Shown one piece after another: positions 1 to 12,700 of a stretch of DNA of 64,000 nt. This DNA is from Sinonovacula constricta (Eukaryota; Mollusca; Bivalvia; Cardiida; Solecurtidae), in contig CM017558.1 in assembly GCA_007844125.1 (NCBI GenBank), positions 27,609,478 through 27,673,477 of the forward strand, in the 5' to 3' direction. The notes beneath the pieces were generated by a model. That model made no database searches. It saw only the letters and a list, made by a program, of their open reading frames with translations, and was not told where the DNA came from. How positions within the stretch are numbered: position 1 is the first letter of the stretch; every line of letters begins with the position of its first letter. The translations under genes and the position numbers were made by a program.

Positions 1-60
1 CATCTCATAAATGCCCCTGTGCTATAATGATACAAATTTCGCTGTATCTTATATCTCTCA
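1..60 (+). repeat. SINE-B tail fragment
   Basis: It matches the 3' part of the SINE-B copies at 787-1070 and 8668-8952 (CTCATAA, TGCCCCTGTGCTATAATGAT). The head is outside the window. Confidence 0.7.
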
Positions 61-220
61 TGCAGCAGCTGCAGGCCATTGCCCAAATTTTATCGCTACC
101 TGAACGTTTTTTTCTTTTATCAGGAGGCATTCAAGTCAGCCCTATCTTTGTAGTTCTTTCCATTTAGATGTTAGCATAAACGGTATTTAGAATGAATTTA
201 TCATTAACAAATCTACAAGG

Positions 221-513
221 CTGTGTGTTGGCTCCAGGTATGGGAGACCCAGGATTGATCCCGGACCGCGACATACCAAAGTCGTTAAAAATAGTAGTTG
301 TATAGCTCCCGCGCTAACGCTCAAGCATATATAAGGGTAGTTCCACGACTGGTTGGCCCGGTGTCAGGATAATGTGACTGGGTATGGTATCATGCCAGGT
401 GTTCATGGCATGCTTTACACAGTCAAGGCAGCACTATATCTGCTTTGTGGACATTGTCTCCAGATAATTGAAATACTGTTGGTGGGACGATTAACCAAAT
501 TAACAAACAAACA
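221..513 (+). repeat. SINE-A copy, 5' truncated
   Basis: It begins inside the tRNA-like head near box B (GATCCCGGACCGCGACATACC is degenerate box B and downstream) and runs through the conserved body to the tail GGTGGGACGATTAACC. It lies in the intron upstream of the first visible SLC7 exon. Confidence 0.8.
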
Positions 514-622
514 AGAAGTGATTCAGAATGGTCGTTAAAATTATTTAAAAAAAAACTACATCTAATTACTGATGCATATTCACTTTTATCAATAATAGAT
601 TCTTTAATTCATGTATTTTCAG

Positions 623-748
623 TTCTGCTGATTGCAGTCAACTGTATCGATGTGAAGTTGGTAGCAAATCTTCAGATTGTCATCACCATCAGTAAACTGG
701 TAGCCCTTGCCATTATCATCATCATCGGCTTCTACTATATCATCAGTG
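623..748 (+). CDS. SLC7 exon a (TM5 region)
   Basis: Acceptor attttcag precedes it and donor gtatgt follows. It reads [15 protein letters not shown], then a hydrophobic helix ending in FYYIISG. This matches the LLxAxNC...xQ segment around TM4-TM5 of LAT proteins. It enters with two bases of a split codon and leaves with one. It is not the first exon of the gene. Confidence 0.93.
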
Positions 749-3700
749 GTATGTATATTTTGTTAGGTATTTTATAAATGTATATATACTGGCCGCAATA
801 GCTCAAGCAGTAGAGTGTCGGCTTGCAGATCAGGAGGTCGCAGGTTCAAACCCTGGCCGTGTCAAACCAAAGACTTTAAAAATTTATAGTAATGGCTTTC
901 TTCCAAACGCTCTGGGCTAAGGGGACAGCATTATGTCTGACTCGTCGGTGTCAGTATAATGGACTGGTCGGGTTCAGTCCCTGGTCACCTCATAAGTGCC
1001 CCTGTGCTATAATGATAGAAATGTTGCTCCACAACATTGGCAGAAATGCTCGCAAATCCCATCCCATCCCTATAAATGTATATAGTCTTTCATCTAAACA
1101 ACCATCACCAGAAGCACACTATTGGCATTGGCTGAGAGTATGTTCATGGTGAGCTACTGTGTTCACCCCATAAGGACACTGGTGGCATTGGCTGAGAATA
1201 AGTTCATGGTGAGCTACTGTGTTCACCCCATAAGGACACTGGTGGCATTGGCTGAGAATAAGTTCATGGTGAGCTACTGTGTTCACCCCATAAGGACACT
1301 GGTGGCATTGGCTGAGAATAAGTTCATGGTGAGCTACTGTGTTCACCCCATAAAGACTGGTGGCATTGGCTGAGAGTATGTTCATGGTGAGCTACTGTGT
1401 TCACCCCATAAGGACACTGGTGGCATTGGCTGAGAATAAGTTCATGATGAGCTACTGTGTTCACCCCATAAGGACACTGGTGGCATTGGCTGAGAATAAG
1501 TTCATGGTGAGCTACTGTGTTCACCCCATAAGGACACTGGTGGCATTGGCTGAGAATATGTTCATGGTGAGCTACTGTGATCACCCACTGTCTGGCATTG
1601 TGTCATTCAACATGCTTTAAACAAATGAAAGCCTGTAAAGTAGTCGTAGAGCCGCTAACTGGTAACATCTCTGGCAGTTAGCCTCTCACTGCTTCAGTTT
1701 GAGTTCCGCTCAGGGCGACTGATTTAGGTCTTCGAGCTGACTTGCGGTGCCCTGTTGGTTCTACCCGAATATTTGTCTGGAGTCTTCCCACACCAAAATA
1801 GCTTTAATGATAACTTATCTCTGCAATGTATTAAAAAATTGCAAAAAACAACAACAAACAAAAAAATGCCAAAAAAAAAAGACATAATAAAACAATATTT
1901 CCTCTGAAACCCTGGGTGAAATTCAGCCAGACCACCAGATGATTCATAAGGCAAGGAAGTTAAAAAAAATTGCTATGCCAAAAAACATGGTTGCCAAGGG
2001 CATGACAATTTTCCTGTATGGCTCCACTACAATTACAGTTAATATGTTGCTATATAGGACAATTTCTTCTTGACATAAACTGCAGAAGATAGGGCCTTGA
2101 TATTTGCTATACATGTCTTTTTTGTGGCCCTTAATATACCGGTAGACTGTTAAAATAATTTTAATAATAAAACATGACAGGCATGGTAATGATTCATATA
2201 TTGCAATTAATTGCAACTTTCTGTGAGACCAAAATTTAAATCTCCTAAATAAAATTGATGTGGTACATTAATTTGGTGTATACTACTACTTCCAGTGAAT
2301 TTTAGATTAAATATTTAAGTAGGTCCTTCAGCAGTAATATTATTAACTTCAGCAGCAATTTTTCTGTTGTAAATATCTTTATCAGAACCTTTATTGAAGT
2401 TGCATGGCTTTTATCTGTGATATTTTTATATTGATAATAATAAGTAACACAATTATGGTCCCATTTGCGAAGTCCTGCTAATTGGTGGAGGAAAACACAA
2501 GACTTATGTCTGCGTAACACCATTGGGGCACCGCAGCTTTGCTGGAAAACCTCCCCACATGAAAGTTGTCCCACCACCAAGACTTGAAACCATGTGGTGA
2601 AGAAAGAGGAGTTACAAGTTAGCAATGCTAACAGCTCCTTGGGCGCCCCTTTATTTTTTTGGAAATAATGCTTGTTATTAGTACTACTTTCTGGCATATA
2701 CCTTCCCAAAAGTTGTCTCTTAAGACAACGTTTAGTTGGATAGACTCCCTACTATAAATTCCTAGCTTAGTACACTTGCTGCTTTAACTTGCGACGTATA
2801 ATGCTCTGTCTTCCAGCAAACCGTCAAGGACTCCTGATAAATGTGACCTAGTAAAACAGTTTTTGCGAGTCTTTCATGAAGTTTTATCGTGGTCAAGGTA
2901 GATTACACAACATTATCAGATTAGCTATGTACTGCATGTTGACTTCAGACAGTGACTTATACTTCTGCTGGCTAAAGGATTGCATTAAGCTCTATAAGGT
3001 GCAATCATAAGTTCCTGAAGTACTTTTTACATTGAGCAGTCTTAAGATCAGGAATTTATGATCAGTCCAAAGACAAATAGCACGAATAGATTCATGACCA
3101 TAGACTAGTCTTATAATGACACAGTGCCTATTCCTTACACATCAAGTTTAACAGTTAAAATCATTTAAACAAAGTCAACAAACTTATTGTACACCACCAA
3201 TGCATAGAGCATTGCATACAGAGTATGGCACATTTAAGCTAGAGTCAATGGGGATATCGTTACTGCATTGATATATCGCGATTTTAGACACCACGCTACC
3301 ATATGGCAATACTACGTGAAAGATACTTTGCAATATGGTATCAAAGAAAAATAAATCTGGAGGTGAAAAAACAGGTTTTAAATATCCGACCAATTTCCTA
3401 AAAGCAGCCATTGCACTAATCATACAGGGTGATTTTTACCCTAGCACATCATGTGGCATACCTCTTATTTGACTGCTAATGCATATGCAATTAAACGGTG
3501 CACCATATCTTTTACCCTGTAAGTTTTGCCCCCAACTGGTGTGTATATTTTCTTCCTTGATAATTTTTCCTGTAAACAAAAACGATGGAGAAATCGATTG
3601 TAAATTGTTTTTCACTCCCCCAAATCGTTTTATTATAAGATTTTAATATCAATTCATTTTTACATCAAATGGGCACATTTCGGTTTCAATCAGACCTGGT

Positions 3701-6700
3701 AGCACAATCGGTAGAGCGTCAGCTCCAGATAGGGTAGGCTTTGGGTAGGATCTCTGGCAGCAACATACCATTCGTTGAAAATGGTAGTGGTATAGCTTCC
3801 TTGCTTACGCTTAAGCAAAATATAAGGGGAGTTCCACAACTGGTTAGCCCGATGTCAGGATAATGTGACTGGGTATGGTATCATGCCAGATGTTCACGGC
3901 ATGCTATACACAGTGAAGGCAACACTCTATCTGCTTCAAGTGTACATGCCGTTTCCAGGTAACTGAAATACCCGGTACTATTGGTCGGACGATTGACTTA
4001 ATAAACATTTCGGTTTCACAAAAAAAAAAGCAACAGCGAGAGAGTTGTTTGCATCCACTACAAAGCATCAATAATATATGCAATCATCACCAAGAATATG
4101 TTGTTGCATTTAGAACATCACATTAACTTGATGACATTGGGGTAAGCTGCTGATAACTCATTTCAACAGTATTCTGTTATTATTGTTTAAAAGTCAGTTG
4201 AATTATACATCCAGAATTTTGAATATATTTTTTGTAGTACATTCAATGTAACTGCATTTTTTTTTTCTAAAATATTTTATGTTCATTTCAAATATATGAA
4301 AGCATACATTGCTATATGAAAAAACTGCTTAACTAGGCAATAATTTTTAATTGTTAAAAGTCATTCATCATTCACAAACACACACAAAATTAAGTTGAAC
4401 AAAAACCAACAATGAAACAATCACTACAATGTTTCATTTGTGAGATGCAGTATGTTATTCAGTTTAAACATATTTATCTTTTGCATGTATTTTGTATAAA
4501 ATAAACTATAAATAAGATTTTTAGAATTTTTTTAACAATTAGTCCTCTTACCTTATCTTAATTACCTTTCTTACCTTAATTTTTGTTTATAAACTGAAGT
4601 TCTTAACCCCAACATAATCCCACTGATAAAAAATTAAGTCAAAATGTCTAAAAAGTTTTAAATGAGCTGACATTGCTCAAGTATTTCTTGATTGTAAAAT
4701 TGTCTATGTTTGTAAGCAGTTTGGGTTATAGAGAAAATTAAATTTCTTATAATTTGAAAGTTAAAAATGACCAATTTAAGTTAATTTAACTGTAAATGAA
4801 ATATTTTGTAAACTACAATATCCAGATACATATCAGTTCGGGCGTCAAATGTCATAGTAGTATCGTGATACATTTTTCCAGGGGATACCCAGCTCTATAA
4901 AATAAGCTGCTGTTTACGAGTCAATGAAGGCAATAATTACATTTAATTGCAAGAAATAATGATTATATAATGAATTACAATAATGAATTATGATTTTGTC
5001 ACCCATAGTATCATAAACATTACAATTATTTTGTTATTAATGTAGAGATACGTTGACAATCTGATCCAACAAGTGGTCATGACAACCAGACATCTAGTTT
5101 CGATTTTATAAAGCTTCAATATGCACTTGGTATGTCAAGTCCTGACATCAATTTCGGACCTTGACATACCAATCATTGACCATTAGACTGCTAGGTTTTA
5201 GCTGATTTAAGATTTAAATTGGTAAGGCTTTGTTAAGTACTTGGTATGTCAAGCCCCGAGTTCATTTTCGGGCCATGACATACAAAACATTAACTGTTAG
5301 ACAGTTAGGCGTGAACTAATTAAAAAGAAGTGTTGAGCCTGATCATAGAGTGTAGCACTTGATTAGTTTATAGCTAAATGTAGCAGTTGATTAGTTTATA
5401 GCTGAATGTAGCAGTTGATTAGTTTATAGCTGAATGTAGCAGTTGATTAGTTTATAGCTGAATGTAGCAGTTGATTAGTTTATAGCTGAATGTAGCAGTT
5501 GATTAGTTTATAGCTGAATGTAGCAGTTGATTAGTTTATAGCTTAATGTAACACTTGATTAGTTTAAAGCTTAATGTAACACTTGATTACTTTATAGCTA
5601 AATGTAACAGTTGTTTACTTTATAGCTAAATGTAACACTTGATTAGTTTATAGCTAAATGTAACATTTGATAAGTTTATAGCTAAATGTAGCAAATGATA
5701 AGTTTATAGCTAAATGTAGCAGTTGATTACTTTATAGCTAAATGTAGCACTTGATTGATTTATAGCTAAATGTAACACTTGATAAGTTTATAGCAAAATG
5801 TAACAGTTGATATTAAGTTTATAGCTAAATGTAACACTTGATAAGTTTATAGCTAAATGTAACAGTTGATTAGTTTATAGCTAAATGTAACAGTTGATTA
5901 GTTTATAGCTAAATGTAGCAGTTGATTACTTAATAGCTAAATGTAACAGTTGATAAGTTTATAGCTAAATGTAACACTTGATTACTTTATAGCTAAATGT
6001 AACACTTGATAAGTTTATAGCTAAATGTAACACTCCCTTGATAACACTGAAGCAAATATAAGGGTAGTTCCATGTGGCTGGCCCGGCATCAAAATCTCTG
6101 AATTATAAAAGGAGGCATTTTTAGGAAAATGACAAAACACCAAAGTTGATATTGTAATTTACAATAAAATAATCTTCAATGACGCTAATGTTGCTGGTAA
6201 AATTGTGTGGTCTTTAATTTCAAAAACAAATGCAGCAGGTTAGAACTGTCTTCTGTACAGCACTCTTTAGATGACACATTTTACTCACTTTTTGCTGATA
6301 AGATAAAAAAGATAATTTTTTTAAACTTTTGTTCACTGTTATCTACAGTAACATCTGTTCTGATCATTTATTGCGCTACAACAATTGTTATGTTTCACTG
6401 GGTCATATTTTAAGTTTTTTTTATAACAGCCAGAGGAAGGGATCCATGACCTATAATTTTGGGAAAAATGGCGTGATTTCTTCCTTAAAGGGGAATGAAA
6501 AAAACCCTGATGTTAAGTTACTTTTTGGGGAAAAAGGCATGATTTTAATGAAATTTTCTGAGGGGAAGGCGCCTACTAAAGAAGGAAAAAACAACAACCT
6601 GTATTGCAGTGTAAATTTGATAATAGTCAAATCTACTGATATACACAATTCTTAAAACTTTCTAAACTGTTCATACAAATTTTTTTTTTCACATAGGGCC

Positions 6701-9700
6701 GCTCTTAGCATAGTGGTAGAGTTGCCGATTTGTAACAAATGAAGACATTTAAATCACATTTATGGGCACATTTTGGTTTAAAAAAAAACTGAATGCTAAT
6801 CTCCTGCATGGGTTCGAGTCCCATTCGGGGCAAAGGATGTAATGTGAGAAGGTCGTCCAGCTCACTTCCGGGGCACTGGTGGTTCAACCGAGACATGTGT
6901 CTGGGGTCTTCCCACCAAAACACTTGACGTTGCTATAATGATCATGAATGGTTGCAGCAATGTATTTAAAAAAATTGAAACAAACTTTTTGTTCACACCC
7001 AAATCTACACTAAAATTTACACATATATGTGCGAGACTATGTTTTTTTCTTTATGAAGTGAATCATGCTCACACTCTGATTTACCAACAAGTATTCTTCT
7101 ATTGTATAAGTTCTAAAATCACCAATGAATTGAATAATTGAATAGGGAGATATAGAAATTAAATTTAAAAAACAACAACATATGTCCTTTAAAGTAATCC
7201 TGATCTCCAACATTGGTAAGACAAATGTCAAGTCTCTTGTACTTACATAAAAAAAGAAAAGAAAAAAAGCCACATCTATAAATTTAAAGGCAAAAATTAT
7301 TGGAGGACAAATAACACGGCAAGTTGCATGTAACCTTCTTATCTGGCTGTATGCAGATGCCCGTCAGTTCCAAATCTTGATAAACAGCCACTGTGAAACA
7401 GTACATGTGACAAATGACAGGCTGGTTGGCCATTCTACCAGTATGGTACAGTTAGAGGACAGTTTATCTGCTTTTCGCAAATTCTGTTTACCATCTGCCA
7501 GCTATTATTTATAGAGAATGGTTTTTTGAGGTCACAAATGAAATATGGCAGAGCCATGAGCAGAGCTATGTTTGTTTATATGGCCCCATTTTGTAAATAA
7601 AATGACAGTGCTGGAAGAGTAGAAGTTAAAAACAAACATGCCTAGACAAATTTACAAAAAAACAAACTCACTTTTAAAATATGCTTATACCAGTTGATGT
7701 TTATTAAGCCCAATAATTTGTGATTGACAGGTGAGGTGGAGAGCTTTGCCAACAGTTTTGAAGACAGTGACACCAGTCCAGGGGCGATAGCTCTCTCCTT
7801 CTACTCTGGCTTCTGGGCCTACAGTGGATGGTATGTACAGTAACAGAATTCTATTATCTTAACTAGATTTGTAAATGCCTTGTAATCATATTAAGTGTAG
7901 CAGTTTTCTACCATACTTTTTAACTACCTAAATTTACAAAAATATAAAGAAATATAAAAAAACCTTTGTGTAATTAGTATATTTCATGCAAGTTTGCTAT
8001 CAAATGACTTGACCTTGAAGTGAGTTTCACAGTTCTCTTTGAGGTATTAAGCAACTGTTATTTTAAGGAACACCTTTCCCTATGTTCATTATGGTTAAAA
8101 TGGATTAGTTATCTCCCTTGTGTAAGTATTCATGTAGTATAATGACAGTATGCTATGCACAGTGAAGACAGCACTACATCTGCCTCAAGTGCACACCTTC
8201 TCCAGATAACTGGTATACTGTTGGTGGGACAATAAACCCAATAAACAAACTGTTGTTTATATCAAATACATCTGTTTGTTGTTTGTTTGCAGGAGTTATT
8301 TGAACTTCCTTGTGGACGAGATGGTGGACCCAGTCAGGTAAATATAGGTCTCTCCTCTATCATTTTGAACACATGGCCTGCAAGAGACAGTAGACTGTCT
8401 TCTGTTTGTTATTTATTTTACACGTTATATGACATTGACATGGTTTATATTTTCTTGTGCTTTCTCTCTGGTGCTTAATTCTGTTTAGCAGTAAACAACA
8501 TATGTTGATGTTTATTCTAACCAAAAAACAACAACTGAGTAAATAATTTAATACAATTGACTCACTCTAATCATAACCCTAGTTATCAAGCTTACCTGGT
8601 CTGTCTCTAAATATGATTTATCTGTTCTATTTCTTGGTTGTCATTGGTCAGATTTTGATGAAAATTACCAGCCGCAATAGCTCAGGTGGTAGAGCGTCAG
8701 CTTGCGGAATTGGAGGTCATGGGTTTAAATTATTAACCCACGGCCTCGTCAGACCAAGGACTTTAAACTTGGTAGTAGTGGCTTTTCTCCTAACGCTCGG
8801 GGCTAAGAGGACAGCATTACGCCTGACTCGTCGGTGTCAGTATAATGGACTGGCGGGGTTCAGTCCCTCATCAACTCATAAGTGCCCTGTGCTATAATGA
8901 TAGAAATGTCGCTGAACAGTATCGGCAAATGCCGGCAAATTCCCTATCCCTAGACTGGTATGTACCTAGCATAGTTGCGCATATCACCAAAAAGTCATGG
9001 CTAGTTTAATCTTACTTGGATTATGGCACTTTTTATCGTTTATAGTTTCAAAGACTGGCAAAGGTGCATCTTTGTTTACTCATCTTTAATGAATTTTTTT
9101 AATTTATCATGGCATCATTTTATTTGTTTCTGTAAATGACCAAATTAGCTTTTGTAATCTTTTAAAAAGTTTGTAAATTGAATATTGCACAAACCCCCAA
9201 AATGTTTGCATCATATCCTAATTTCAGGAGTTTTATTAATTAATGAACAAGATATTATAACTATCCTACCCTTATATATGCAGCCATATTAATGGGCACT
9301 TGTTATTCCTATTCATCAACTTACAATGGCCTGTAAGCTTGACTGTTATAAGTATATCGCAGTGATGCCAAAATGGGTAGTGATTTTATCCATTTGCTTT
9401 GTATTTCTTTCATAATATTCCACCACTTGGTGTGGCATGTCACTAAATTGCCTAACTTTGCTAAAAAGCATAAGTCAACTTTCTTGTTTTCACTACAGGA
9501 ACCTGCCCCTCGCTATCGGCATCTCCATGTTACTGGTCATTGTGGTGTACCTACTTGCCAATGTAGCCTATCTCGGAGTGCTCTCCCCTCTTCAGATGTT
9601 GTCTTCACCTGCTGTCGCTGTTGTATGTGCTTATTATTCTGTTTTTTTTTTTACAAAAATTGAAAAGACAAGCGACTTAATTTTAGTTGGTCGGTGTTGC

Positions 9701-12700
9701 ATTTTGTTATTTTTTTTCTAAGATTGGCTCAATTTTGATGCAGTAATTGAAATTCATACTTAGCGTAGATCATGTGGTTCAATTTGTTCTGTACCTACGC
9801 AAAACTTTGAAATGTACTTGAAATAGCTATTAAATAACAATTAAAGGATAATGAATCTGTACGATTCTACATTCATTCAATTGTTTTAATCATTTAACTG
9901 TAACAAGCCCTGAAAAAACAACCAAACATAAACAAATCAGCAATCAAGGGTTGGCCCAAAACTGCTCATACTTCAATGCCATATATGTGACTGACGTTTT
10001 CAATAGGATACTAAGCTGAAATGAACATTGTTTTCCTTCTTAGATCATGTCAGAGGTAGACCAAATAGGTGCTTTTAGGTGGAATACTTGGTCTTTATGG
10101 CCTGTTCCTTTGTATGCCTTTCCATTACAATTATTAACTTTCTTACTGGCGTGAATATATGCTTACAAGCAGTGTAATACTAAGAGATAGGTATGCTTAA
10201 GACTACTACCATAAAATCTGAGTAATCCAAATATCAGGATCTACTTGCGTTTAGGGAGTATTCTGGGGAGACTATTTACTTATGCCTCATTGTTATCACT
10301 CACTGCCGTTTTGTTTGTGTTGTCAAGACTTTTGCCAACTCCACGCTGGGCCCCATGAAGTGGATCATGCCAATCCTAATTGCCATCTCTGTATCAGGCA
10401 CCATGAATGGAACAGCACTGTCTATGTCCAGGTAAAAAACAGGTGTAATAAACAGTGCTTTCACAAGCAACCTCTTAACCATTTCATTCATAGACTGTAT
10501 ATAGTTTTTTTTTTTTTAAATCACCTTATTTGTTAATTTTCTTTGATACTGTTCTTTAGTATTTTCAGAAACATGTATGTTACATGTATCATAGATCCTA
10601 AGTTTATCCAGGCTTGCTAACCTGTTTTCAATTATATTTCACGTTATTTTAACCTCATAGACTTTTATATTTCTACTTACATATTTTAATTTTTAACCTG
10701 ATTATACTCGGTTCATGTTGTAAAACTTCACTGTGTTTGGCATTGTTTGACAAATGTCGGTGTGCCGTAAAACCCAAAATACAAATACATAACCAGGCTA
10801 CAATGGATCACTTAGTTGTGCAGGTTCTACTGATGATCAGAGCAATAAATATATATGTATATACATTTCAAAGGCATAAAATGGAACATGCATGAACGAA
10901 ATAGTTAAATAGGTTTCTTAAGAAAGATCAAGCAACTTATATTATCCTTGACTATTCTATAAATAGGGAGCTACTCTTCTCACAGTCACACGTGTCAGCG
11001 AATGATTACTAATTTTTTTGCATTGTGGTATGGTCAGTTACATCTTAAATACCAGTGCATACATTGAAAGAAAATTCATATATCTTCTTAGTGACCGGAG
11101 CTGGTAACGCAATCGGTAGAGCGTTGGCTCCAGGTATGGGAGACCCGGGTTTGATTCCAGGCCACGACATACCAGTCATTAAAAATGGGAGTGGTATAGC
11201 CCCTTGCTAACACTCAAGCAAATATAAGGGTAGTTCACGACTGGTTGGCCCGGTGTCTGGATAATGTGACTGGGTGTGATATCATGCCAGGTGTTCACGG
11301 CATGCTATTTACAGTGAACACAGCACTATATCTGTTTCCAGTGGACACTGTCTCCAGATAACTGAAATACTGTTGGTGTAACGATAAGCGCAAAAAACAA
11401 ATCTTCCTCCTGATATAGTCAAGTTGTGATAGTTCCATGTTGGATTTTGTGAGATGTATGGACCTGGTTTGACTTATAAGAACTTGGTGCAGGGTTTCGT
11501 GTTTTTTTTTCTTGCAAGTACTTTCAAGCTTATGCTGCACTATTAAGCATTTGAATGGTTAAGATCACTGTTATGTAACAGTGATTGTTTCAGCTTCGCA
11601 GTATCAATAACTTGATATAAGCCATTTTTTAATTTTTTTTTTCAAAAACAAGTTACTTGGTATATTTATCAGTGTAGTAGAAAAAATATGTAAACAGATG
11701 TTGTTTTTTTGATGAATATTTTCGAAGTGTTGATCTCATTATACATCCATAGATTATACAGGGTTCTCACAGAACCGGGAAATCGGGAAAAAGCCGGGAA
11801 TTCGAAAATAAACACTCCCGGTCGAGAGGAGACCTTAAATTTGACATGATACGAAAAAAAAACTGGAAATTACCGGGAAAACTGTTAGCCCTTTCACTCA
11901 TGGTTTGACCGGACCTGGTAGCGCAATCGGTAGAGCGTCGGCTCCAGGTACGGGAGGCCCCGGGTTCGATCCCGGGCCGCGACATACCAAAGTCGTTAAA
12001 AATGGTAGTCGTATAGCTCCCTTGCGAATGTAGGACAAAATCCCCCCCGGACATAATCCCCCCTGCCAAAATTTGCATAGGTGGACAAAATCCCCCCCCC
12101 CCCCCCATGAATTTTGTAAGGCGGACATAATCCCCCCGTACTGAATCCCTCCCTGGATATTATATCTCATATTGAATGCTTAAGAATAACAACATTTCAT
12201 TTTCTTAATTTTTATTTGGAAATATTCACCAATACAATCAACAATAACATTTCAGAGTTTGTCTAGCAATCAATGAGAAAATTGATTGAACACAATGCTT
12301 CATGTAATAATTATTAATTAAAGGTGTCCCACTGTTTGTAACAACATTTCTAGCAATCAATGAGAAAATTGATTGAACACAATGCTCAATGTAAGAATGG
12401 GACACCATTATTTGTAACACATTTCCAATGAAATATATCATGAACAACATCAATTTCAATACTGAGAGGGTGTCAGTCCGGGTGGGATTATGTCCGCCTT
12501 ACAAAATTCATGGGGGGGATTTTGTCCACCTATGCAAATTTTGGCAGGGGGGATTATGTCCGGGGGGGATTTTGTCCGGATACCCTCCCTTGCTAACGCT
12601 CAAGCGAATATAAGGGTAGTTCCACGGCTGGTTGGCCCGGTGTCAGGATAATGTGACTGGGTGTGGTATCATGCCAGGTGTTCACGGCATGCTATACACA

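Noticed and set aside
1119..1620. Long overlapping ORFs on both strands
   Set aside because: They come from the 60-bp array, whose unit is a multiple of three; there is no splice or family support.
6207..6655. ORFs of 68 and 108 codons in the first visible SLC7 intron
   Set aside because: No family match, no splice sites in phase, lysine/asparagine-rich AT translation.
11908..11990. Possible tRNA genes in SINE heads
   Set aside because: Box A and box B are present, but an acceptor stem and a proper anticodon arm cannot be formed, and a SINE body follows.
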